Origin: Paramyrothecium sp. XJ0827
Taxonomy: Eukaryota; Ascomycota; Sordariomycetes; Hypocreales; Stachybotryaceae
Reading direction: 5' to 3'
DNA length: 64,000 bases
NCBI GenBank assembly: GCA_020881915.1
Contig: JAJFPB010000006.1
Span: 4,216,001-4,280,000, forward strand
How positions within the stretch are numbered: position 1 is the stretch's first letter; every line of letters starts with the position of its first letter. The notes beneath the pieces are model-generated. The model was given only the letters and a program-made list of their open reading frames with translations. It did no database searches and had not been told where the DNA came from. This document shows, piece after piece, positions 55,207 to 64,000 of the stretch. A program made the position numbers and the translations under genes.

Positions 55207-56653
55207 TTAATTGTAGATGTAACACAAGGGCGTCCCGTCAAGAGTACCCTGAACTTCATGGATTAGCCTCGTCGGTGCATTGACCCCCATGAATAGAGGT
55301 TCATAGACTGTGACATTTCGTGTTGGTGGTTGGTTTTGGAGCGTCAATGTCCCTGCGACTTCTGCTGCCTCGGATGGATGGAGTATCTGCCACATCCAGA
55401 AAATTTTGTCGATCATTGCGTGATGCAAAAAGAAGACTGGATCATTGACAGAGGTATAAAAATCAGTGTTTTCACCATTGATCGTATAGTGTCCCGCAGA
55501 GTCTGACATCTGTCAGTATTGTGTGCAGCTTATTAGGACTTGGAAGATGAAGCTCCGTAACCGAGGCCATACTTACGAAGTCCCATGAATCCGTTATCCC
55601 GAGGCCGACCGTTAAACTCGTCCTGGAATGATTTTATGGTCCTGGAGGCCTCTCCCATTGTGAGGTTGAGCAGGTTTGCAGTTGTGAAGAATTTGCTCGA
55701 GACATATTGATTCAAATCTCGTCGAATGCAACGAGGATTGTAATCGTGTAGGCCAGAGACAGGCGTCTCCATCCCACGCATGCCCGCAGCGATGGGGCCA
55801 AGTGTTGCTTGGATTCTGATTAAATTCTTGAGTCAATAGGTGCTTCGAATATTGTTAGATGCTTGAGACTTACCCCTTAAATGGTCCGCTTGCAATGCAG
55901 CCTCCACCCTTTCCGGACGGAAGGGGCACTGATCCGAAGAATGCAGCGCTGCCGTTATGAGCGTAAAAGGCTCCGTCACCACCCATACTCAGGTCACTAC
56001 CATCAAACACGGGCGAATTGTGAAGGTCGTTAGCGTGGGAGAACCAATTCCAATACTTGACGCCTTGGTGTTAGTATTCGACATCTGAAAAACGCCCAGA
56101 GCCTTACGGGTAAGAGTCCTTGGTATCCACACTCATCTCGGAGAGCCTTCTCGAAGGACCAGATAAAGTATCGATGCCAGGTCAAGAAGGTTCCGGTGCC
56201 ATGAATGTAATTTGTCAGATTGACGTGAACCGCTGTGAAGTCATCGTAACGGGTTCGCGCTGCCCGAGCAAAACTTAGGTCAGCTATGGAGGGTTTTGAG
56301 CGCAAACATTTCACTGCCTTGATGAAGTCCCCTTTTTCCTTCGGGCACAAGGAATCCCTGAGAAGTCAATAGGAGGGTCAGAGACTTGGATAGGTGGCTT
56401 ACCAATCTCGGCGCACAGATGCAGTCTCAATCGAGCAGCTACCCCGGTATAGTGTAGTCTTACGATGATCAAGCTCAAGGTTCCGTAGAACAGCCTTCTG
56501 GATAGTGTCTAAAGCTTGCAGAGGGTCTGTGGAGTCAGTAAGGTTGGACAAAAGATTCGCTGATTCGTCGCAAGTCGACCAACTTGATCCGTTACTGGCC
56601 ATCACGGAGACAAGGCCAACGACTGCTATTGTTACGAGGTGAAGAAAATGCAT
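55207..56653 (-). CDS. Tyrosinase (type 3 copper oxidase), secreted
   Basis: Oxidises phenols to quinones. The start at 56653 gives a hydrophobic signal peptide (MHFLHLVTIAVVGLVSVMAS); a Met at 56698 in frame is an alternative. CuA: a His in AVHVNLTNYI, then HGTGTFLTWHRYF. CuB: HSAGHYTING, assembled across an intron, then DPVFFLHHAMIDKIFWMWQ. Four introns with GT..AG borders join the pieces (near 56353-56399, 56057-56106, 55828-55873 and 55504-55571). The short length after CuB (about 60 residues) means there is no long C-terminal extension as in latent tyrosinases. It follows the A-T-TE gene convergently, so it may oxidise phenolic products of that enzyme; this is inference. Confidence 0.87.
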
Positions 56654-57145
56654 GGTTGAGAATTTCAAACGAGAAAATAGATATGGGCTGAAGTCCATAA
56701 CAACATCTATGTTTGAGGAAAAGGTTCACTTAAGTAGTATTGCTGACGAGTCGATCATAGTCATAGCAGGCCGCAAGGCTGAAATTGAGGATTAGTTCGC
56801 TGTGCACCCGTGGCCGCTGCGCTGTGCCTGTTGGATCGATTATTCTCTTCCTGCTACGAGGTGATCCTGGCGTGCTTACCTTGGATGTCAACCAAAAAAT
56901 ATGACTAGAGTAATGCATCCCAGTCCACCAATATGCCGTCGGAGCCGGAATGCTGGGGGGATGTTGATCATTTAGACCAACTGGGTTGGCACAAGCCACT
57001 CGCACGCATTTCCTCATTAACCTTAGTCTTCTCAGCAAAGTTGTCTCCACAGTGGCACAGCATAATGTAGGGTTCCTGAAAGCGGCTCTACGGACCACGA
57101 CACTAATGTGGGTAAGTTACACAACCCGTCATAACGACTTTTACA
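56654..57145. other. Tyrosinase promoter and 3' end of the next gene
   Basis: About 490 bp, no gene supported. Tyrosinase and the Zn2Cys6 gene lie in the same direction here. Confidence 0.5.
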
Positions 57146-58905
57146 TCAGGTCTTCATTGCCCAAAGCTGGATTGGAAGTCCTGCAGATCGAATGGGGTCG
57201 AACCCTGCCGACCCTTTCAGGAAGCCAAACTCCACTCTAACAAATCGCCGCATCTTGAACACCCATTCTTTGCGACCCAAGAGATCTACACTGCCCACCA
57301 CGGCTTGTTCCAAGCAGAGGCCTACAGTGGGCAGGATCTGCAGCAGGAGGTAGGCCTGGATACTCTGAACATTGTTTATGTGATTGCCTTGACTGGTGGC
57401 AGCTACCAGAGGGGTAAAGCAAGACTCGCACAGGAGATCTGCGAAGGATATCAGCCGAAGAGTGAGTTCATGCTTGTAAGGGGAGACAGGATTTCGATTG
57501 ACTTCGTGTTGCCCGAGTATAGCATCCGTGTACAAGAGTGCCTGACTGAGAATCATTCTGGTCTCCCAATAGAACCGGCAAAGCACCTCTGCTACCGGCA
57601 TTAAGTAGGTGTGGTATTCCTGGGGAGACCACGACCCTTCCAGCAGATATTGTAACCAAGCAGGTTGCGATAAAGCCGACACTGGTTCTCTTTGAAACAC
57701 GGGCGAACCTGATATGCCTTTGAACCATTCATCAAGGCTCTTGTCCATTTGCATTCCGAGTTCTGCAAGATTTGATAACCGTGTCAAGCCGGAAGCCATA
57801 TCAATGTTGTCAAAGGCTGTCTTCATTTCGGCGAGCAGACATACGGTTTGGTGGATGAGCTGTGTTTGCATATGTAGAGGACCCGGTTCAAGCAGACGGA
57901 GGGTGTTGACTGTCTCCATGGAAATTGCAGGGACCCGACCAGTGATCATGCTACCATGCAACTACAGATGGTCAGCTTACGCTCTCCATAGAGACCAGTG
58001 TCCATTACCATTTGTCGAAAGACCATGACGCATATTTCCAGATGCACAGATGACCCCCGAATTTTGTCCCGACATGGCATATTGAAGAGCATGGCAGCAC
58101 CGCGCATGTGAGCTACCCATGACCCACTAAAAGCCATTGAATGATCCACAAAAGCCTAGGGAAGACGTTAAAGACGGACCGTGACGGCTCGGATCAGGTC
58201 TCACTTCATATATCCCAAGAAGTACAATTGACATCATTACCTCAGGTGCAGGTAGCATTTCGATATCCGAAACCATCATGTCCTTCAACATGCCAAGAGA
58301 TTCACCACAAAAAGCCGCTGCGGTATGCAGAGACTTTGTATTGACAAATCTCTGCCCGTAGTTTGCGTAGGCCAGAGCCTGAATGGATTTGTGGAGCAGG
58401 CTGTCTGTCTCAGCGTGTTTGTACATGCTCTGGAGTGAATTGAACCAGGAGATGCTAATCCCTGGGGAGGATTTCTGGTTCCCGGTCCAATCAAAGAAAA
58501 AGCGGTTGAAGATCTCGGAATCAGGAGGCTGTGGGTGGACAGGGTTAGTCTGATGCATAACTGGAACCAAGTAAATAGTGCCCTACAGAATTGGACTGCG
58601 CCGAGGGGGTTGAGCCCATGCTAATGTCTAAGGCTGTGCATTTTGGTTGTCTTTCCTTGATTTCTGCTTTCTGGGATACCTTGTCGTTCTCCGATCGCCA
58701 CGTCCGCTCAAACTCGCTGCGATACTTGCATCCCACGTAAGATACTCTCACACAATTCTTGCAAACTGGCTTCGTCTCGTCGCACTATCCGAAATGTCAG
58801 CCAGTCATTAGCCAAAATGTATTGGCAGCATGAGCCTACCTTGATCCTCCTAGAGCGGCAGTGATTGCAGCCGGTGCTGGGGAGACCTCGCGACCTGAAA
58901 GCCAT
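57146..58905 (-). CDS. Zn2Cys6 transcription factor
   Basis: The start at 58905 gives MAFRSRGLPSTGCNHCRSRRIK, and after an intron (about 58781-58841) the cluster continues RCDETKPVCKNC and closes with a Cys in a VSYVGC segment. The rest is a Fungal_trans_2-like regulator (FNRFFFDWTG, then WVAHMRGAAMLFNM, ending near LPIQLWAMKT). I count about four introns, including one near 58530-58600, one near 58135-58220 and one near 57960-58000. It is upstream of, and in the same direction as, the tyrosinase gene, so it may control tyrosinase and the A-T-TE gene. Confidence 0.85.
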
Positions 58906-59605
58906 TGCTGCAATTAACTTAGCCGGACCCCAATTGGCTGGTATAATGGAGTCTCATGCACAGGATGACTTTGCATTACTGTCTACAAGAACAGACCACG
59001 TTTTTCACTTAGGAAATGGTGCAAGAACTGGCTTGCAGGTCGTATAAAGGCTTGAGAAAGACAAAATGCCCCAGAAGAACAAGGGGGGCCAGTGAAAGGG
59101 GACTTGTCAGACCAGGGCCAGCAACCTGGTTCAGGATCAAGTGGAGCTGTGCTTGGAAGGATTAGGGCTGACGGCAATCTCGCACCCGCTACCAGAATAG
59201 GAAACGTGATTCATGACCTGTCAAGCCTATGGATAATTCCCCTGGTTAACACTGACATTAGCACGGTAGGATTCGCCGTACTTTTCAGCCTCTGAACACG
59301 TCGCCGTGGATCATAGGCTTATCTACGAATCTCTTGATCAATTTAGCCCCAAGTAAGCTTTGTGGGGTCGTAAATCCTTCTTCCGGGGCAAACCATGCAC
59401 TGCTAGCATCCTGTGACGTAATTGGCCCTACGTCCTCGTATTGAGAGTGAAGTATCCAGTTTGCTAGGAATGCTGATTATGGTTATATTTAGCAGGTATC
59501 CTCGATGTCTCTGCTCTTGGCCTGTGACTCTGAGGAGGTTGAAGGCGAATTGCAATACCTGTTTCGATCTTTATTTACATCAATCGCCTGTACCTCAGAC
59601 TCAAC
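58906..59605. other. Divergent intergenic region, 700 bp
   Basis: This lies between the Zn2Cys6 start and the unknown gene start at 59606. No gene or repeat is evident. Confidence 0.5.
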
Positions 59606-60898
59606 ATGCTCAACCACCGTGGACCATTAGCCAAGCTCGTGGGCGGCACAATTGGAATTGTGACTGAGTACAATGCTGAGAGACAGGGACGTAAAGCTCT
59701 TCAAACCTCACAGCCCGCCAATGCATCCTGCCACTCAGCAAACCCAGATGGGCGCCTTAATGAGCCTACCGATGACGACATGACAGATAATGAGGAATGG
59801 ATTCAGGAACTAGATAATGTGGCTCGATACACTCGGGAGAGCAGAGCTGAGGGCCATGCCAATCCGCAACGGAACATGGATACACGCCCTCATGAAACCC
59901 TCCCACTAGATCATTCACCATCTCACAACCTGTCTATCCCCGTCATTATTCCCCAACGGAGACCTGGATCAAATCATCGAGGTTTTATAGCCGCGTACGC
60001 TCCGATCCTGGAGGAATGCGACGTGGACCAGACGATTTGGCTCGATTTCTTGGAGGGCTTCGAGAAAAGCATCAATAAGAATAGTTGGTTCAACGTCTTC
60101 AACGTCGCTGTGCTGGGAGCCAGCATGGCAGAAATGGCTAGCAGCTTCAACCCATTAACCCACCTCGCTGCGACTGCTGTCCATTTGTCCGTCGAGGCCT
60201 CGCGTCGAGGATATGTCAACTTCCGCCAGAACAGCTACCTGGACTTTGCGAATGATAACTTGTTCAAGCCCAGAGGCCTTTACTGTCTCATTATAAAATA
60301 CAAGCCGTCGTCTCAAGAAGTGGTGGAAAATGTGGACCTGAACACCAATATCGCCAAAATCATAGACAATAGAGATGGTCAGAGCAAGTGGAAGCACTTG
60401 AAAAGCGGAAGCTCCTACACCATGAGAAACGAAGCCTATATTCCCGAGTCGGCGCCCCTAGTCTTCCCTGAGCTCGACGAAATGAGCCATCCTCAGAAGG
60501 AAAATGCTGTAAAGCACTTTGGAAGCTTCCTTGGAAACTACTTTGACAAGACGGCTAGTGCCCGCTTCGTGCGTGACAACCCAGACAGCTTGATGCCGCA
60601 CGTTCCGCACAAGGACTTCACCTCCGTTTGGAGTGACCCCAACTCTACTGCTAGCACGCATGGCTTCTTGTCTATCTGCACTGGCGGCAAGATCGACGAG
60701 ACACCGATCCGCCAGAACATGAATCAGCGGCGAGCGGCTCGACAGGGGATACTCGGTATCACTCGAAACCCTCGGAATAGGGAGGAAAGAAACAAGCATC
60801 TGACAATGAAGACAATGCTAAAGCAGGATGTCGTATATTTGATGGTAGTTAACATGCCTTCGCAAGAAGAACTGGACGTGGCTGTTGCAAATATGTAG
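59606..60898 (+). CDS. Conserved fungal protein of unknown function
   Basis: 430 residues, single exon with ATG at 59606. The start LAKLVGGTIGIVTEY is a Gly-rich amphipathic helix, followed by an acidic, low-complexity region (about residues 25-120). A compact domain begins near RGFIAAYAPILEECDVDQ and runs through DFLEGFEKSINKNSWFNV and LGASMAEMASSF to a hydrophobic AATAVHLSVEASRR stretch, then NDNLFKPRGLYCLIIKYKP. The C-terminal part is charged and ends in DVVYLMVVNMPS. This layout recalls a widespread uncharacterised Pezizomycotina family; function unknown. No signal peptide. Confidence 0.75.
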   Translation: MLNHRGPLAKLVGGTIGIVTEYNAERQGRKALQTSQPANASCHSANPDGRLNEPTDDDMTDNEEWIQELDNVARYTRESRAEGHANPQRNMDTRPHETLPLDHSPSHNLSIPVIIPQRRPGSNHRGFIAAYAPILEECDVDQTIWLDFLEGFEKSINKNSWFNVFNVAVLGASMAEMASSFNPLTHLAATAVHLSVEASRRGYVNFRQNSYLDFANDNLFKPRGLYCLIIKYKPSSQEVVENVDLNTNIAKIIDNRDGQSKWKHLKSGSSYTMRNEAYIPESAPLVFPELDEMSHPQKENAVKHFGSFLGNYFDKTASARFVRDNPDSLMPHVPHKDFTSVWSDPNSTASTHGFLSICTGGKIDETPIRQNMNQRRAARQGILGITRNPRNREERNKHLTMKTMLKQDVVYLMVVNMPSQEELDVAVANM

Positions 60899-61390
60899 CT
60901 TATCAGCGCTGTGTAAACCTTCAATCTTAATCCCTACAATGAGAACCAAGCCACAGACGAGGTATGCAGATCATTTGTGATAAGTTTGCATGTTGTCTTG
61001 AGTCGTAGAAAATTTGTCAGATAATCAAGATTGGCAGCCAAGGTCGCCGTTTGTTACTTACAAGACCAAGGTTGAGTCCCTGCAGGTTAATAGTGGCATG
61101 TATTGCTGCCTTTGTGGCTTGGCCCTGCTTATCCGCATGGAGCGTGTAAGGTCAACATTTAGGCGGAATCATCACACCCATTGGGCAAAGTGTAAGCGGG
61201 CATTCATTCTGCCGTTAAAGCATACACGGAGAATACGACCTCATTATAAATACCCCTTACCAAGCGTTTGGCGCATTCTAACAAAATGTAATAAATTAGA
61301 GAGACATCTTTTTCGCCTGTGACCTTGACATAGTTACCCTTTCCAAAGACAACTGTTTTACATATCCTTCAAACCGACGAAAAGAGCAAA
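60899..61390. other. Intergenic, 490 bp
   Basis: No supported gene; a plus-strand frame at 61014-61322 has no recognisable domain. This is the promoter of the SnoaL-like gene. Confidence 0.45.
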
Positions 61391-61840
61391 ATGACAGACT
61401 TTACGGAATTGCGAGCAACACTTAAGAGAACCGCCACTGATTTTATTGATTGCTGCAACAAATGCACTGTCGATGCTGTCCTCTCCCTCCGTACCGACTC
61501 CTGCAATCATACTCACCTCCCCTCATCACTTGGCATCCCCACCTTCAACAAAGCAGATTATGGGGCATTCTTCGGTCGATTTACCGGCATGATGAAAGAT
61601 TGCACCTGTGAGATAGTCGGTGACAAAGAGATGGTTGTGGATGTTGAATTCAGAAAGGTGGTGATGCATGTTAAAAACAAGGGCAACACTCCGCTGGGGC
61701 TGTATGAGAACGAATACATATGGATTTTGACGATGAATGGGGATGGAAAGATGATCGAGGACATAGTGGAATTCTGTGATTCAGCAAAGGCGATTGAATT
61801 GATGAAGAAACACCAAGCCCAAATGAACACCGAAAGCTAG
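61391..61840 (+). CDS. SnoaL/NTF2-like protein (meroterpenoid-isomerase-like)
   Basis: 149 residues, single exon. The pattern TATDFIDCCNKCTVDAVLSL, then RTDSCNHTHLPSSLGIP, DVEFRKVVMHVKNKG and GLYENEYIWILTM is that of small fungal NTF2-like isomerases/cyclases of the Trt14/AusH kind, which rearrange terpenoid or polyketide intermediates as dimers. The Asp-rich RTD and the His after it sit where catalytic residues are found in that family, but I cannot assign the chemistry. It is convergent with the NRPS at 62547. It could belong to the NRPS cluster that extends past the right edge. Confidence 0.8.
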   Translation: MTDFTELRATLKRTATDFIDCCNKCTVDAVLSLRTDSCNHTHLPSSLGIPTFNKADYGAFFGRFTGMMKDCTCEIVGDKEMVVDVEFRKVVMHVKNKGNTPLGLYENEYIWILTMNGDGKMIEDIVEFCDSAKAIELMKKHQAQMNTES

Positions 61841-62546
61841 AAGATGGACAATTGACTCGAGGCTGGAGAGTAAACCGTGGATTGTTTCTAATGTTGGCAA
61901 ATGTGGGCGATTTCAAGGACTTGTGTTTTTTTGGCAATATTTCGTCTGCGCTGACGGAATTTCACAAAGCCACTAGAGATCTCTAATTGGGGCAATTTTT
62001 TTTCAAACTGCAGTGTTAACATCCCGTAGTTCCGCTCCCTGGTGGGGTCTGGGCATTTGTCTCCATTGATAACGCGGGTTGCCCCACGGGGCTCGGAATT
62101 TTGTTCATGATAGAATTGTCTGAAGCTTTCCAAGGCATGTCGGAGTAAGGCTTATGGTTGGCAGACCGCCAAGACAGAAATCTGAACTACCTTGGTTGTC
62201 ATCGCCTTGGCCACCGTATGTCTTGGTTTTCGACGACCGTGGCCGCTGAACATAGAGCAGGATCATGGTCATTGATTTTGAATCCATCTCAGTTTCAGTG
62301 AGTTACGGCCATTTGACGGACATGCGGATGCGGTGATCGGAATGGACGTAGCTTCTCTATTTTAGCTAACTGCAGATATTATATGATACTAAATGCAGGA
62401 GAGGCCATCGCTTGCTATTTGTCATAAACATTTATATTCAAATTTGTTAACGCTTCAGAAATTGAATTATTCACTATTCAACTAATAAGCGAAAAGGAAA
62501 GAATAAAAGAGAATTGAAAAGTAAAGAGCCTTTATACGGCCTAAAA
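61841..62546. other. Convergent 3' region
   Basis: About 700 bp between the SnoaL-like gene and the NRPS stop at 62547; no gene seen. Confidence 0.5.
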
Positions 62547-64000
62547 TCACCCCAGCAGCCCACGCAGTGTCGTCTCGTATGTTTCCACCAATGAGAGAAT
62601 CTTATCTTGATGTCGCATTTTGCCATCATACTCAATTGTCACTTGAACTTGCCCTGCCATTGCATGGACAGAAATATCGAACAGCGCAAAACGGTCCACT
62701 GGAGGGGGGTTCCCCACAGGAATACCCTTGAAAAGAGCATCCTTTCTCTCGAGCTGCTGGTACATGCCGTAGAAGTTGAACATGATCTCAACAGGGAATT
62801 GAGAAATGAAAGCATCCGCCGCCTCCTGCTTTGCAAAGCTAGATGCAAAGTACTCCCATCCATTTCCTTTGTAACCTTGAATGCAAGTCGACGTCTGACG
62901 TATCATTTCTGAGAGTGCGTTTGTGTTTTCATCAATGTAGACTGGGAACATGGTTGTGAACCAGCCAATGGTCCTGGAAATGTCCAATGAAGAATCCCAG
63001 ACTTGCCTTCCATGACTTTCATTGAAAACAACAGGTAGCTTCCTTTGTGTAAAAGTGCTCTTAAACGAGAACATAAGTGAAGCAATCAATACCTCGAGTG
63101 GCCTCGCACCAGCGTCATCATTGTAGTTGCGGAAAAGTGCGGAAGTCAAGGATTCATCCAACGTGAAAGTCTTGATAATCGAGTCCGCGCTGAGCCGAGA
63201 CGTCTTGTCAAGACCCCAGTAGGATAGTGGCGCTTCGAAGAGCTTATTGGCCTTGTCGTCGAGATTAGATCTCACGTAGTCCGCTTGTAAAGCAGACCAC
63301 GTAGGAAATGTCAAGCTCGAGGAAGGAAAGAAATCGTCACCATTAATGAGCTGCTCTAGCTCTCCAAGAAGCACCCGCCAAGACATCATGTCAATAGCAA
63401 GATGATGAACAGATATGAACAGACTCTGTTTTGAATCATTCTCGAACAGAACGACACTGAGCAGAGGGCCACTTTCGATATTGAGCCGGGATCTGTGCTG
63501 TGCAATGATCTTCTCGGTTTCCGCCGAGTCGCAGTTGGCATAACGGTCGACCTTGAAGGACTCATCGACTTCACTAGTGAGATACTGCTCCCAGACGCCA
63601 TTCTCTGTCTCCCTGAATCGAGCGCGAAAAATTGAATGGAGCTCCATCAGAGTGCTGAACGCGGAGCTAATGACTTCGTAAGAGACGGGCTTTTGAAGCT
63701 GAAGGTGGAAACATTGATCAAAAGCTACGCTCGGGTCATGCATGAGTCGGAAGTACAGTTGTTGAATGGGGCTCAGAGGGAACACCTGCCCAGGTACTTC
63801 CTCGAACTCATCAATGTTGAAATGAGCGCCTTGAGAAATTCCATGTGTTTCCAGAATGCGGGAGATCGTCTTTTCTGTGAGGATATGTTTCGTTGAAATC
63901 TCAAAGCCATCCGCCAATCCCGCAGCGGATACCTGCATAGCAGTGATGGAATCTCCTCCCAAGCTATAGAAAGTGTCATCCAATCCAATGCTTTCAGGAT
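62547..64000 (-). CDS. Nonribosomal peptide synthetase, C-terminal T-E part (runs off right edge)
   Basis: The gene reads leftwards and most of it is outside the window. The visible 480 or so residues begin in a thiolation domain (DDTFYSLGGDSITAMQV, phosphopantetheine Ser) followed by a condensation-superfamily domain with VFPLSPIQQLYF, the HHxxxD motif HHLAIDMMSWRVLL, and NESHGRQVWD..ISRTIGWFTTMFP. The HHxxxDxxSW form and the HGR/GWFT motif are those of epimerisation (E) domains, which convert the bound L-residue to D. The frame stops at 62547 straight after the E domain (ETTLRGLLG). No reductase, thioesterase or terminal condensation domain follows. The frame is fully open with no intron needed. 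Confidence 0.9.
   Translation of the reverse strand, partial: PESIGLDDTFYSLGGDSITAMQVSAAGLADGFEISTKHILTEKTISRILETHGISQGAHFNIDEFEEVPGQVFPLSPIQQLYFRLMHDPSVAFDQCFHLQLQKPVSYEVISSAFSTLMELHSIFRARFRETENGVWEQYLTSEVDESFKVDRYANCDSAETEKIIAQHRSRLNIESGPLLSVVLFENDSKQSLFISVHHLAIDMMSWRVLLGELEQLINGDDFFPSSSLTFPTWSALQADYVRSNLDDKANKLFEAPLSYWGLDKTSRLSADSIIKTFTLDESLTSALFRNYNDDAGARPLEVLIASLMFSFKSTFTQRKLPVVFNESHGRQVWDSSLDISRTIGWFTTMFPVYIDENTNALSEMIRQTSTCIQGYKGNGWEYFASSFAKQEAADAFISQFPVEIMFNFYGMYQQLERKDALFKGIPVGNPPPVDRFALFDISVHAMAGQVQVTIEYDGKMRHQDKILSLVETYETTLRGLLG

Overview
The window looks like a piece of an accessory, secondary-metabolism-rich region of a filamentous ascomycete (Pezizomycotina). The evidence is short spliceosomal introns of about 45-120 bp with GT..AG ends, Zn2Cys6 and C2H2 fungal transcription factors, fungal terpene synthases, NRPS-type enzymes, a fungal tyrosinase, and Fot1/Pogo-type DNA transposons with TA target duplications. 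I cannot name the genus. No rRNA, tRNA or CRISPR was recognised.

Layout. 1-9 kb: the N-terminal half of a multidrug-type ABC transporter (minus strand, running off the left edge) is divergent from a Zn2Cys6 regulator. Their shared promoter holds CGG-N7-CCG type palindromes and a 22-bp direct repeat. A SAM-dependent methyltransferase follows. 9.5-13.3 kb: two Pogo-family elements lie head to head, 37 bp apart, inside AT-rich DNA. A third copy lies at 18.3-20.2 kb. All three transposase genes carry small frameshifts.

14-43 kb: a candidate terpenoid gene cluster. It has a trichodiene-synthase-like cyclase, a SET-domain protein, a CYP58-like P450, a second stand-alone class I terpene cyclase, a C2H2 regulator, a small EthD-domain protein, an MFS transporter, a Baeyer-Villiger monooxygenase with an in-frame stop, an aldo-keto reductase, a luciferase-like flavin monooxygenase, an MDR-type reductase, an NTF2-like protein, a Zn2Cys6 regulator and a fragment of another regulator. 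Both cyclases have altered metal-binding motifs. A plausible logic is: a cyclase makes the skeleton, P450/BVMO/LLM oxidise it, AKR/MDR reduce it, an EthD or NTF2-like protein assists, and the MFS protein exports. This is inference from content and proximity.

45-51 kb: a conserved gene of unknown function, a decayed GH6 cellulase, and a 2-kb stretch with only gene fragments. 51-59 kb: an A-T-TE NRPS-like enzyme of the arylpyruvate-dimerising type, a tyrosinase and a Zn2Cys6 regulator, which together suggest a pigment or quinone locus. 59-64 kb: another conserved unknown gene, a SnoaL/NTF2-like protein, and the C-terminal end (T and epimerisation domains) of a large NRPS running off the right edge.

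All intron borders are my own reading of splice consensus and frame continuity; none is backed by transcripts. Family assignments are from motif recognition, not from searches.
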